A DNA stretch of 64,000 nucleotides from Candidozyma auris (lineage: Eukaryota; Ascomycota; Pichiomycetes; Serinales; Metschnikowiaceae). The position numbers were made by a program, and so were the translations under genes. Every line of letters starts with the position of its first letter. Within the stretch, counting starts at the first letter, position 1. This document shows positions 29,097-38,351 of this stretch, piece by piece. The notes beneath the pieces were generated by a model. It was not told the origin of the DNA. It was given only the letters and a program-made list of their open reading frames with translations, and ran no database searches. The stretch lies in contig NC_072812.1 in assembly GCF_003013715.1 (NCBI RefSeq), positions 2,728,001 through 2,792,000 of the forward strand, read 5' to 3'.

Positions 29097-31508
29097 ATGG
29101 CCAGAACAAATAAGCTGAAGACGTTCACCGGGTGTTTCACTTGTCGGTCTCGAAAGATTCGGTGTGACTTAAGGCGACCAACGTGCAACAACTGCAAGAA
29201 AGCCCATCTCACGTGTCTGGGCTATGACATTAAGCTACGCTGGCTGCTTCCGGTCGAGTTTACTCCTAAAGGGAGGAACCCAATACAGCATCCAGTGAAA
29301 TTCCCAGATAATGAGGCCGACAACTCAGAGCTGGGGTTTTTCCAAAGAAGACACGTCGGTTTTGTCACTTGGGACGCTGCCAAGAACTGCAAGCCGTACG
29401 AGACATATGAGGAAATGGATACACATTTGGCAGATTTGCAGAGTTTAAAAAGACCTGCTCAAACGGTGCTTAGGGGCCCTTTTGGCGTTTTCAGCCTGAA
29501 AAGAGCTAAGAAAATTGCAGAGCTAAAACGGCAGAGCAACAGTAAGCAGCAACCGGTTCCTTCGGTCAGTGAAGACGACGCTTTGCTTGGTCACGACCAG
29601 CTCTGGCTCTCTAACGAATTGAAAGACCACGCCTTGCTTACAGCTGCAGCTTTGAATGGTGATACACAATTTCTTGACCTCGTGGACTCGCTCCCCAATT
29701 TTTCTCCCAGCTCTCTGGCGTTCCCAGGAAACGCCGAATCAAACGATTTCCTCAATTTGGTGTTTCACCGCCATAATAATGCTACCAATACGAACCTGCC
29801 ACAGGGACAAGCCACTCCCTCTTCAATGAGCAGCCTTCTCAATCCAGACGAGAATATGAAATTTCCTGCAAATCAGCTATACCTGAACTATAATAATTTT
29901 TTCTACAATAACCCATACCAACTCAACAAAACGTTGGAAATCCAACTTCACGCCCTGGCGCATCCTCTGAAACACGATGATGCTACTGTTATGGTAGATG
30001 GAGACAACTCTAGCGCTACACACATGCCCGAAGATATCATGGCCATAGTTGAGCGTCCTTTACAGCCAAAACTTGGTTTTGATATCTCTTTACCCAAAAA
30101 TGGCGTGATGCTCCCAACAACCGCTCTACAAGTGCAGCCACTCACCCGGTACTTGCTTAACTACTATGTCACTCAGGTAGCTGACCTCATGACCGTCATT
30201 CCCCTCACCGAAAATCCTTGGAAAACGATTTATTTCCCAAGAGCACTTATGGCCATAGGTGAGCTCAGCGCACTAGGAAAGACTTCCACAGCGAAAAATG
30301 CGTTGCTTAATGCCCTTCTCGCAGTGGCGGCATTTAACCTCCAGAGTAAATTCCCAAAGAACTCTGAGCCGATGAAGTTTTACTTGAACTTGGGGATTAG
30401 GCTTCGAAACCAGGCGTCGGTGTTTGTGAAAACGCTTCTTGGGTCCAAAAGCGGGTCGCAAAGCAACATCGAGAGATGTGTTGCGAATGAGAAGTATAAA
30501 GATGTTCTTTGTGCTGTGATGTCGATGATTTCCGTGGACTTGGTCTGGGGCACCATGCAAGATACTAACTTCTACATCAAGTGGTGTGAAAAGGTGATCT
30601 ACACCAAAATGAGAAACAAAAAGAAGCTTTCACCCAAGGCTAGAATCATGCACCGCATTTTCCTGTCGTTGAAATTGATTCAAGATCTGACTTGCCTAGA
30701 TTACGCCAACATCAAGGAGGACTACGAGCTCTCTGCACGCTTTGGCTACGATGTGAAGTTACTGTTCGAAAAGGGTACCTTTAGTGACAGCCCCAAGGGA
30801 CGCATTGACTTCATTGTCGACGACAGACCAGTCTCTTCGCCGATGTTTGTGAATAAGAAGTTGATCAACACGAACAAGAATGATGAGAACTTTGCAACCG
30901 ACGCACTCTATGGCCTTCCAAATTCATTGATTGTTTTATTCAGCGAGACTGTGCTGTTATTGCGGGAGAAGATATATGACACAGAGCGGAAGAAACTTGC
31001 AGACGACTTTGCAGAGAGGGTTGCCAAACACAAGAAGAATCTTCAGTCGTGGAAGCTTGACTGGAAACTTTTCGATAAAGATGCTTCGGGAAAACATAAC
31101 TACTTTACACTGATGCACGAAGTGACGTACCATCATATCATGTCCTTCTACCATGCTCTCTCGATCTACTTCGAGAGGTTGATAGAGGAAACGCCCCCAG
31201 AGAAACTACAGGACAAGGTTGCCCAGACACTTGAGCATTTGAACCTGATACAGGGGCTCATTGCAAAAGATGAAGCGCACATCATTCCTTTGTTCTGGCA
31301 GGGTTTCATAGCTGGCTGTGAGGCGGTCACGTCAGATCTCCAAATGGAGTTCAAGAAATGGGGAGCCGATATTGCACAGTATCTCGGAAGCTACTGGGGA
31401 GCACGGCAGATCATGTTGGAGGTGTGGCGACGCAAGAAGCTCCAAGAGCCCCGGGCAGATTGGGTCAATGTGATTCAGGACTGGGAGATGAACTTGATGT
31501 TGAACTAG
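29097..31508 (+). CDS. ARG81: Zn2Cys6 regulator of arginine metabolism (ARG81/ArgRII type)
   Basis: An 803-residue nuclear transcription factor. The zinc cluster has Cys at 13, 16, 23, 30, 33 and 40 (standard CX2CX6CX6CX2CX6C). It is followed directly by GYDIKLRW, a sequence shared with yeast Arg81, and then by the paired block QRRHVGFVTWD and GPFGVFSLKR, also Arg81-like. The long C-terminal part has the helical character of the fungal regulatory domain. Arg81 is known to work with Mcm1 and Arg80 to repress arginine-synthesis and induce arginine-catabolism genes. Of two ATGs near the start, 29092 is out of frame and 29097 gives the zinc-cluster protein. It shares a 1.2 kb divergent promoter with DAK2. 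Confidence 0.85.
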   Translation: MARTNKLKTFTGCFTCRSRKIRCDLRRPTCNNCKKAHLTCLGYDIKLRWLLPVEFTPKGRNPIQHPVKFPDNEADNSELGFFQRRHVGFVTWDAAKNCKPYETYEEMDTHLADLQSLKRPAQTVLRGPFGVFSLKRAKKIAELKRQSNSKQQPVPSVSEDDALLGHDQLWLSNELKDHALLTAAALNGDTQFLDLVDSLPNFSPSSLAFPGNAESNDFLNLVFHRHNNATNTNLPQGQATPSSMSSLLNPDENMKFPANQLYLNYNNFFYNNPYQLNKTLEIQLHALAHPLKHDDATVMVDGDNSSATHMPEDIMAIVERPLQPKLGFDISLPKNGVMLPTTALQVQPLTRYLLNYYVTQVADLMTVIPLTENPWKTIYFPRALMAIGELSALGKTSTAKNALLNALLAVAAFNLQSKFPKNSEPMKFYLNLGIRLRNQASVFVKTLLGSKSGSQSNIERCVANEKYKDVLCAVMSMISVDLVWGTMQDTNFYIKWCEKVIYTKMRNKKKLSPKARIMHRIFLSLKLIQDLTCLDYANIKEDYELSARFGYDVKLLFEKGTFSDSPKGRIDFIVDDRPVSSPMFVNKKLINTNKNDENFATDALYGLPNSLIVLFSETVLLLREKIYDTERKKLADDFAERVAKHKKNLQSWKLDWKLFDKDASGKHNYFTLMHEVTYHHIMSFYHALSIYFERLIEETPPEKLQDKVAQTLEHLNLIQGLIAKDEAHIIPLFWQGFIAGCEAVTSDLQMEFKKWGADIAQYLGSYWGARQIMLEVWRRKKLQEPRADWVNVIQDWEMNLMLN

Positions 31509-32131
31509 AGAGGCAGAAGAGAGTGCTCAGAGGCGACCGCCATGAACAATCACACACACATTCAGAGAAATACACAATACAGAGGAATACAGTCAGCACC
31601 AATATCGAGGAATTAACCCTTTTGGGGTTTCTGTGATTTACCTAGACACCCAGGACTTCTGTGGCCAGTAACTCAAGAATGTAGGCTATGACGGTGGTTG
31701 CGAAAGATTCTCCATCGCCATAGTCAGCAACCGAAAAATGGTGGGGCAGAACACGGGAAAGGGACAGTGGCTTTAATGTCAAAAACAAATACTAGCAGCA
31801 AAGCTGAACAGTCACGAAGCAAGCAAGGCCGAGGTTCCTTGTGGAAGGAGGTCAGTGGCTTGAGCAGAGAATGCGACGGTGCAGAGAAGAAGCAAGTGAA
31901 CCCAGGAGAACCGGGTTGCACTAGGCAACCTCCAGGCAGCCATGAGCCATAAACCAAATCCAGCAAATGTGAACTCAAAAGGACCACTCATAAAGCGTTT
32001 TGGTCAGGCAGGGGCCAGGTACCGATAGAAAACAAACTTCCAATCGTATAAACCCATTATGGCCTGTTTTCTCTCGCTTCTAAAATGGCTGCGAATTAGG
32101 GCCTCGCCTCGGATGCCTCCATACATTTCGC

Positions 32132-32182
32132 CAAAAACACTAAATGTGAAATACTCAGACACAAAAAACACTAAATGTGAAA
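32132..32182. repeat. Direct repeat of AAAAACACTAAATGTGAAA
   Basis: Two copies of a 19-20-base sequence lie at about 32132-32151 and 32164-32182, roughly 31 bases apart. They are noncoding. Confidence 0.75.
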
Positions 32183-32383
32183 AGTTCCCGGTGTGTGGAG
32201 CCTGGCCAGTTGCGTGCTACGGAATGAAAAAGGGCAATAGGTGAATTGACGTGTCGCTGTGAACGCTACCTGCTTCGTTTCTCTGGTCGAGACTTTTGCA
32301 GCCTCCGAGCAGCGCGCCCTAGGCACGGATTCACAAAGGTGGACGATTTTCGTTTCGTTCTTCTCGCGCCTCGCCCAGGCGAA

Positions 32384-32396
32384 AAATGGCTGCAAA
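32384..32396 (+). promoter_or_regulatory. Perfect AAATGGCTGCAAA word
   Basis: An exact copy, with a one-base variant (AAATGGCTGCGAA) about 300 bases upstream at 32083-32095. Both lie in the promoter region of the GPI protein gene. Confidence 0.45.
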
Positions 32397-32642
32397 CTGC
32401 CAGAGAATGAAAAATGCCAGACATCGAACAAGAACTCATGCAGAGAGAGTAACGAGCAAGGTAAAAGTTTGTTTAAGGCTGTGCTGTGCTTCGCATTCCA
32501 AATAAACTATTAGCCGTTGAATTCTCCACTAAGCCCAAACTGCTGAGAGGGAGCCGTGAAGGCAAACAATTTTAGCCAGTGGTGGTCGAATTCTCGTGGG
32601 CGCTATTTGCCTGCCAATTTTCTGCCAAGGTCGCTGCCGTTT

Positions 32643-32678
32643 CCTTGCTCGCCTTGCTCGCCTTGCTCGCCTCGCTCC
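32643..32678 (+). repeat. Tandem CCTTGCTCG 9-mer, about four copies
   Basis: Three exact copies plus one degenerate copy of CCTTGCTCG, about 290 bases before the GPI gene start. No reading frame here is convincing. Confidence 0.75.
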
Positions 32679-32866
32679 ACCCTCTTCCACGCCCTCCACA
32701 CTTCGCGCTTATCCGTGTTTGTTTGTTTTCATCTCGCGACACGATATTTTTCACTTACACTCCACCAACCGTCAAACACGTCAAAGCCATCTCGCCAGGG
32801 ACGCTCCACCACGAAACGCTGACGCGTCAAGCAATAATGGCGGCTGCCAACGCCTCGTCTGGGAAT

Positions 32867-32874
32867 TATAAATA
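32867..32874 (+). promoter_or_regulatory. TATA box of the GPI protein gene
   Basis: TATAAATA lies 94 bases upstream of ATG 32968 and is followed by a CT-rich leader, the pattern of strongly expressed yeast genes. Confidence 0.6.
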
Positions 32875-32967
32875 TCCGGTCCCCTGGCCCCTCTTGTCGT
32901 CTTTTTTCTTCTTCTCCTCATCACAAACCTACTTATCCACTTATCCCAACTTATACATTCGCTCGCC

Positions 32968-33744
32968 ATGAAGTACTTCACCTCTGCTGCTGTTCTTGCC
33001 GGTGCCGTTGCCGCCGCCGCCGCCAATGTGTCTGACTCTGCCTCCATCGAGGTTGAGACCGTCACCAACAAGCACACCACCGAGATCACCGTCACCTCGT
33101 GCCACACTGATGGCCCTTGCCAGACCACCGTCCACCCAGCTACCCAGACTGTGGTGACCAAGACCGTTGAGGGTGTTGCTACCGAGTACACCACCATCTG
33201 TCCTGTTTCTGAGGAGGCCGCTCCTCTGACTGGCCCAGCTCCTGCTCCAGCTCCTGCTCCTTCCTCCAAGGCTCCTGCCCCAGCTCCTGCTCCAGGTCCA
33301 GGCGCTTCTTCTGCTCCTGCTGCTCCAGCTCCAGCTCCAGCTCCTTCTTCTGAGGCTCCAGCTCCAGCTCCTGCTCCAGGCCCAGGTGCTTCTTCTGCCC
33401 CTGCCGCCCCAGCTCCTGCTCCAGAGGCCTCTTCCCCTGCTGCTCCAGGTCCTGCCGGCACCACCCCAACCACCCTTGCTGCTCAGCCAACCACTCTCGA
33501 GACTTCTGCTGCTCCAGCCCCTGGTCCTGAGTCCGAGAGCGATGTCTACGTTGACCTCACCACCACCCCAACTTCTGTCACCTCTGTTGGTGTCGAGCAC
33601 ACTTCTTACGCTCAGGAGACCTTCACCTCTGTCCAGCTGCCAGGCGGTAACGGTACCGCTGGTGTTTCTACTTTCGAGGGTGGTGCCAACAAGCAGGCTG
33701 TCGCTGGTGCCGCTATTCTCGGTGCTGCCGCCTTGTTGTTGTAA
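32968..33744 (+). CDS. GPI-anchored Pro/Ala/Ser-rich cell wall protein
   Basis: A 258-residue surface protein. A signal peptide (MKYFTSAAVLAGAVAAAAA) is followed by a compact Thr/Cys domain with EITVTSCHTDGPCQTTV and EYTTICPV, similar to the Cys-containing repeat of Sed1-type and other fungal wall proteins. Next come two long tandem copies of a Pro-Ala unit with GPGASSAPAAPAPAPAPSSEA character, which are likely O-mannosylated spacer. A second Ser/Thr region has an N-glycosylation sequon (Asn-Gly-Thr). The C-terminus ends in a short hydrophobic tail (AVAGAAILGAAALLL) after a small-residue site, typical of GPI attachment. Codon choice is highly biased toward a few codons, suggesting abundant expression. 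This bias also opens long false frames on the opposite strand. Probably a structural mannoprotein; no exact orthologue is assigned. Confidence 0.85.
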   Translation: MKYFTSAAVLAGAVAAAAANVSDSASIEVETVTNKHTTEITVTSCHTDGPCQTTVHPATQTVVTKTVEGVATEYTTICPVSEEAAPLTGPAPAPAPAPSSKAPAPAPAPGPGASSAPAAPAPAPAPSSEAPAPAPAPGPGASSAPAAPAPAPEASSPAAPGPAGTTPTTLAAQPTTLETSAAPAPGPESESDVYVDLTTTPTSVTSVGVEHTSYAQETFTSVQLPGGNGTAGVSTFEGGANKQAVAGAAILGAAALLL

Positions 33745-34058
33745 GTTGAACACTCTCTTTTCTCTAATTACATAAGCTTAGAGCCGGCTTTTGGGTTTTC
33801 GTGCATTCATAAAAATACAGGATTATTTCGTTGACATGTTGTAGATTCAAGTTTTAAGTTGTAAAAATAATATCTCAGGATAAGTTTAATTCAACACTGC
33901 CACAGTTTTAGACCAACAATTACGACCTACATGTATGTGAATGGACAACTTGTACCATATAAAAAGCAAATCTAACACGGTATTCTATAAATTTTGCATT
34001 GCCAGAGTCGTAGGACCCCATTTTTTGTTCGATGCAGAGACTATGCTGTACCACCCTC

Positions 34059-35651
34059 TTACAACTCATCCTTGAGGTTCGTCTTGCCCTGAGGCACGTA
34101 AATAGAACGTCCGACGTAAACATTCCACCACCCATTGACATAGTAAATCACGTATTCCCACAATCTCTGTGGGAATCTGTAATATATGTCCCACACAACC
34201 CATAATGCTGACTTCACATCTTCTAGTTCTTCCCAGAATCCCTGGGTGCGGCCCTCGACGTTGACAATCTTGCCCTCATCAAGGGTGCCCTTTTCAAATG
34301 TTTTAGCTGCTTCTTTCGATTTTGTCACCGGCAGGAACGCAACAAAAGGAAACTCGATACCTTTGTCATGTAAGGGCTCGTAGTCTCCATGCTTGGCTTT
34401 GCCAGCAGCAACATCTTCTAAGTGCTGAAGATACATTGACTTGAAATTATTGATTGCCTCCACCGATTTTGAAAGACGGTCAAAAGTGTTGAAAAGTGCA
34501 ACCAACTCAATGCGACGGAACTTCAACAAGTGCTGGGTGGTAGGATCTTCGGACTCGAAAAGAATCTTGAGTGCCGTTCCGTAACCGATAGTTTGGAGCT
34601 TGCCCCACATTCTACACCTATCACAGCCCACGCAGTCCATGATAGCACTGACGTTCTTGAAGCGGGCTCTAAATTCATTCTTGAGATCTGGTGATCCCTT
34701 TGCAGGGTCAAATAAGGAATGGGTTTCGAAAAGAACCTGCGAGCTCAAGGTATCGTTGATCTTGGAAAGCAAACGAGAATACTCCGCTGGATCAACGTTC
34801 TCGTTCAGAAGTAGCTCATTTTCTGGGGCAGATTCATGGTTCTCCTTTATGTAGTTGGGAAGAGAAACCATGTCTGATAACTTGACGATGGCCTGAGAGA
34901 CCAAAGCGTAGTTGAAGTATATGTTCGAAAGTCGATCATTGAACTTGCCCACACGTTCCATGAACACCTTCAAGTCAGGACGGAACTCTTCTGTGTGAGG
35001 GTCCAAATACTCGTTTGAAAGGTGAACAGCGATGGAAGCGTGCATTCCAGAAATGAGTCTGTAGAACAAATTCTTCTCCACGCACTGCTCCGGCTCCAGG
35101 CCTGGGCTCATGGACATTGGGTTTGTATTTGGAAAACAGTTCTCGGAGTAGATGGCCTTCCACACGTCGAACGATTGTGCACCACCATAACCCGTGAATC
35201 TCTCTGGGTTCTCCTTCAAATCCACAAACACACAATTGTGGTCGTCGTCAATATGGCAGTAGTCCAAGTCCTCGCAGGTTTCCGCCTCGTCATGGGCAGA
35301 AGAAGCTCTCAGAATCTCTCCTAGCTTTGATGGTGACAAATCATCAGGCACATCCAGCCAGTTGAACTGCTCGGGAGGCAAAACTTCCACGGCGCAGTTT
35401 CTCGTGGCACAGAAGTGCTGAGCATTCCAGAACTTACACTGCTTATCCAAATCAAGCTTGAAAAAGCGGAAAAATGGTTTCTGGATTAGTTCCACCACCA
35501 GCTTGCGAAGGTCGGCATTGATTGAGTCGATATAGGAGAAGGTGGTGTTGCAGGTTGGGGTGATGATCTGGGAACAGAAGTCGGGAGAATCAAAAGGCAG
35601 AACCAGCACAGCTGCCGCTAGTGTGGCAAGAAAGAGAAGAAATAGCCTCAT
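34059..35651 (-). CDS. ERO1: ER oxidoreductin (thiol oxidase) Ero1
   Basis: It reoxidises protein disulfide isomerase in the ER lumen, passing electrons through FAD to oxygen. The 530-residue protein starts at ATG 35651 with a signal peptide (about residues 1-19). The shuttle cysteine pair is in FCATRNC (Cys81/Cys86) and the active-site pair in DCVGCDRC (Cys343/Cys346, with Cys340 as a third cysteine). The blocks YTGYGGAQSFDVWKAIY and CRMWGKLQTIGYGTALKIL, which contact FAD in the family, are well preserved. The C-terminal segment carries membrane-association-like aromatic sequence, as in the yeast enzyme. A TGACGTG/CACGTG element lies about 80 bases upstream (35727-35740), consistent with unfolded-protein-response control. 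It converges on the GPI gene, with about 310 bases between the ends. Confidence 0.96.
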   Translation of the reverse strand: MRLFLLFLATLAAAVLVLPFDSPDFCSQIITPTCNTTFSYIDSINADLRKLVVELIQKPFFRFFKLDLDKQCKFWNAQHFCATRNCAVEVLPPEQFNWLDVPDDLSPSKLGEILRASSAHDEAETCEDLDYCHIDDDHNCVFVDLKENPERFTGYGGAQSFDVWKAIYSENCFPNTNPMSMSPGLEPEQCVEKNLFYRLISGMHASIAVHLSNEYLDPHTEEFRPDLKVFMERVGKFNDRLSNIYFNYALVSQAIVKLSDMVSLPNYIKENHESAPENELLLNENVDPAEYSRLLSKINDTLSSQVLFETHSLFDPAKGSPDLKNEFRARFKNVSAIMDCVGCDRCRMWGKLQTIGYGTALKILFESEDPTTQHLLKFRRIELVALFNTFDRLSKSVEAINNFKSMYLQHLEDVAAGKAKHGDYEPLHDKGIEFPFVAFLPVTKSKEAAKTFEKGTLDEGKIVNVEGRTQGFWEELEDVKSALWVVWDIYYRFPQRLWEYVIYYVNGWWNVYVGRSIYVPQGKTNLKDEL

Positions 35652-35726
35652 GGTTGGGTTTGGAAAAGGTGGTGAGTTGCAAAATCGCTGGCCTTATCAA
35701 TAGTGTAAACGTCAGACGATGCAGGT

Positions 35727-35740
35727 CACGTGACACGTCA
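35727..35740 (-). promoter_or_regulatory. Candidate unfolded-protein-response element upstream of ERO1
   Basis: On the ERO1 strand the sequence reads TGACGTGTCACGTG: a TGACGTG core overlapping a CACGTG box, 76-89 bases before the ATG. TGACGTG-type and CAGCGTGTC-type sites are bound by Hac1/XBP1 factors. Induction of ERO1 by the unfolded-protein response is established in S. cerevisiae; use of this site here is inferred. Confidence 0.5.
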
Positions 35741-37838
35741 ACGTTTTCTGCGACGCTGAAGGTGAACTACGAAGCTCTTGAGTTGCTGAGATTCTCTGGT
35801 AGTTGTGGATGCTACATCTAGTGGCTTCCAGTAGATTCGTTAAAAAAAAGTTATCAATTCTAAGGTGTGCTTTTGTGGTCCTGCTCAATTCGGTAGAGTC
35901 GGGTGGCGATGGAAATGGCTGCGAAAAAAAAAAAAGAACCAGAAAAAAGAAACTACAGCATGATCTTGACTGTGTTGATTTTTGAAAAAAAGAACGTATT
36001 GTGACATTATTGAAATTGTAATTCAGTCATCATATTCTGAAAATACTTGTAGCTTCGTTTCTTTTGTTTGTCTTTGGATTTGACGGCTCCGAATACGGAC
36101 CACCTAAACGCATTATCCAGACACGCGATTCTAGAAAGTACCATGAGCACCGTGTTGACGTGGCACCTTGAAGCACACAGATCGTGGCAAAAACACCCGT
36201 ACCCGCAAATCATGTAGTTACCTGTCAAAAGTTAGATAGGATAATCCAAGGTTTCAGCTTATTCAGAGGATTATAGTATATAGTTTAGGGTTATCAGCTT
36301 CAGCATTAGTGTGACAATAGCATAATTACAGTACATTTCTTCCATCCATTTTTTTTTTCCTTCCAATTACCTTGAAGCTCAAGGAAATTAAAACCAAAGA
36401 AACTCGACTTTGTTTCTTTTTCGCTGACACCTCCGGAAGTGGAGCAACATGCAAAGCTGGGCTGATTCCAACCACCCACCTGTTGGTAACCACAACTAAT
36501 AAAGTATAACCCTATGCACAAGGCCAAATAATGAGGTGTTTTCTAAATTGGCTTGTGTGCCTTCGCCAAATGTTGCTCTTCATGTGTCTCTCGTAAATCG
36601 AGTGTTGCCTAGGAAGCTGCTGCTGATGGCTGCAAACCCGCTTAGCGCTTGCAGAAGAGGTTCCTCACTACATGCTCGAGAAGCGTGCTGATCTAAAGAA
36701 ATCGGCTCAAACTGCGACACTAAAATTACATTGTAATATGTACCTAGCAATATAGCGCACGATTTCGGCTCCTTTTGCCCTGATAGCTATCTTTCAAAGT
36801 CTCGGGCAGATGTACATATACACCGTGGGTTAAGTACTTAGGGCTGTCCACAAATACTTTACTCGTGCTACAGTTGATGCAACAAGCGAGAGGGCAACTC
36901 TACTCCTTCCGAGCCATTCATGTTTCGGTTCATATGTCGTTTGATTCTTAATGGTTTTTTTTTACAACCGAAGACAAGAAGGTGTCGATTTCATGTCTAG
37001 TACGCCTCGAATAAACCAGCAGACGCCCAATGTAGCATACAAGATGAACTTTGGACCGCCAACGATGTTCAGAGTGTAATCTATGGGAAAGTATAAGCAG
37101 CTCGCATAGAGCTCCAAGCAGCATCCCAATTTTTGGAGAGCACTTTAAATGCAAGTACTAATTGACTGGCATTGACATCTCCCCACGTGTCAGAATTCGG
37201 TATGAAATACGACTTTTGCATCGACACTTCGAATGTGGCAGCACAACACAACAGACCGTGCTTTCTGCATAACCACCGGATGTCGAGCCCAGTGCCCTGT
37301 AGTGCCCTGTGCGTCGTGTTGCCTATGCCTGTGGTTTTCGGCTATACAGACTCCACCACACGGACCCCCGTATTTCGATTTGGATCTTTTCTGGCGCAGG
37401 GAACTTGATGGAGTAGGAATAACCGAGGCCAAGTGCTCTTTCGCAAGCAAATAAAACTGGCTGCCACGAGACCCCAAGCCACCGAACCTTGGCCACCGCT
37501 TTAGGAAAGTCCCGGGCTCTTCATTGACAGATCTGCATTATGGCCCATTCCACTTCCCTGGTCACACCTCCTGACTGGTACCTGTGCAGAGCAGCCTCTC
37601 AAGCAGTATGCTCAGATCCCACACTCACTCTTGCTTTCATACAATCAGTGCTTCAGCGTAGCCAACGGCTGCCTCATACCTTTATTTTTGACACATGAGT
37701 TTGACACAAGATCACAATGGCCACATGTGGTGAAAAAATAACCATAGCACCCTTAACTCCCTATTGTTACGCAACTTAACCGCTACAATCTCCATATACG
37801 CAGCCAAACCTCTACTACTTCCATATATGCAAATCCCT

Positions 37839-37876
37839 CACTGTGGCATAAGGCACCATTTGGATCTGCCACAGTG
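37839..37876. promoter_or_regulatory. Inverted repeat CACTGTGGC-N20-GCCACAGTG
   Basis: Perfect 9-base arms with a 20-base spacer, about 480 bases upstream of the intact P450. It may be an operator or a hairpin. Confidence 0.4.
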
Positions 37877-38351
37877 GTGGGGGACAATGTGGGGGGATCT
37901 GTGTGTGTGCACGTTTCGTGAGTCAACCGCTACTTTTCACGAGGTCTCTCTCACATGGGGTGCAAAAGCCTAAAGCCTGAGGCTCGCTACTGCACAACCT
38001 GTGCACTTGGCAGGCGAAAATTATCCTAGCAGCCACGGCTAAGCACCTTCCATGCATGAGGTTTATCCGGGGTGGTGCTGGAGGCCAGTTGCAAATACCA
38101 TATCCTATGTTGGAGATGTGATGCACTTCATCACCAGAACTGTGTGCAAAGGGCCTCTAAAAACCTCCTTGGACCTAAATTACCTCAACTACCCCAATTT
38201 GCACCGCTTTGTCTCGGAAGCGCAATTCAGACATGTGGCTTCACGTCCTCCTTCCCGCTACCACCTTCACCTCTCCTGAGCTCGGTTATGAAGCGATCGG
38301 ACTTATAAACCTGTGCTTTTCCTGCCGGGGTCTTTGAATCTTGCCCACACC

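Larger units (their letters stand above)
31509..32967. other. Intergenic region upstream of the GPI protein gene
   Basis: 1.46 kb without a supported gene. It contains GGCAGCCATG near 31938, AAATGGCTGC words at 32083 and 32384, a direct repeat, a tandem 9-mer and a TATA box close to the GPI gene. Confidence 0.6.
35652..38351. other. 2.7 kb divergent intergenic region, ERO1 / P450
   Basis: No supported gene. It holds the ERO1 element, AAATGGCTGC words (35913, 36626), CACGTG near 37184 and an inverted repeat at 37839-37876. The long AT- and GC-mixed sequence is probably regulatory for the P450. Confidence 0.55.

Noticed and set aside
32941..33753. Long minus-strand frames (230-270 codons) across the GPI protein gene
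   Set aside because: They are the mirror of a strongly biased Pro/Ala coding sequence; they lack signal or family features and overlap the real gene entirely.
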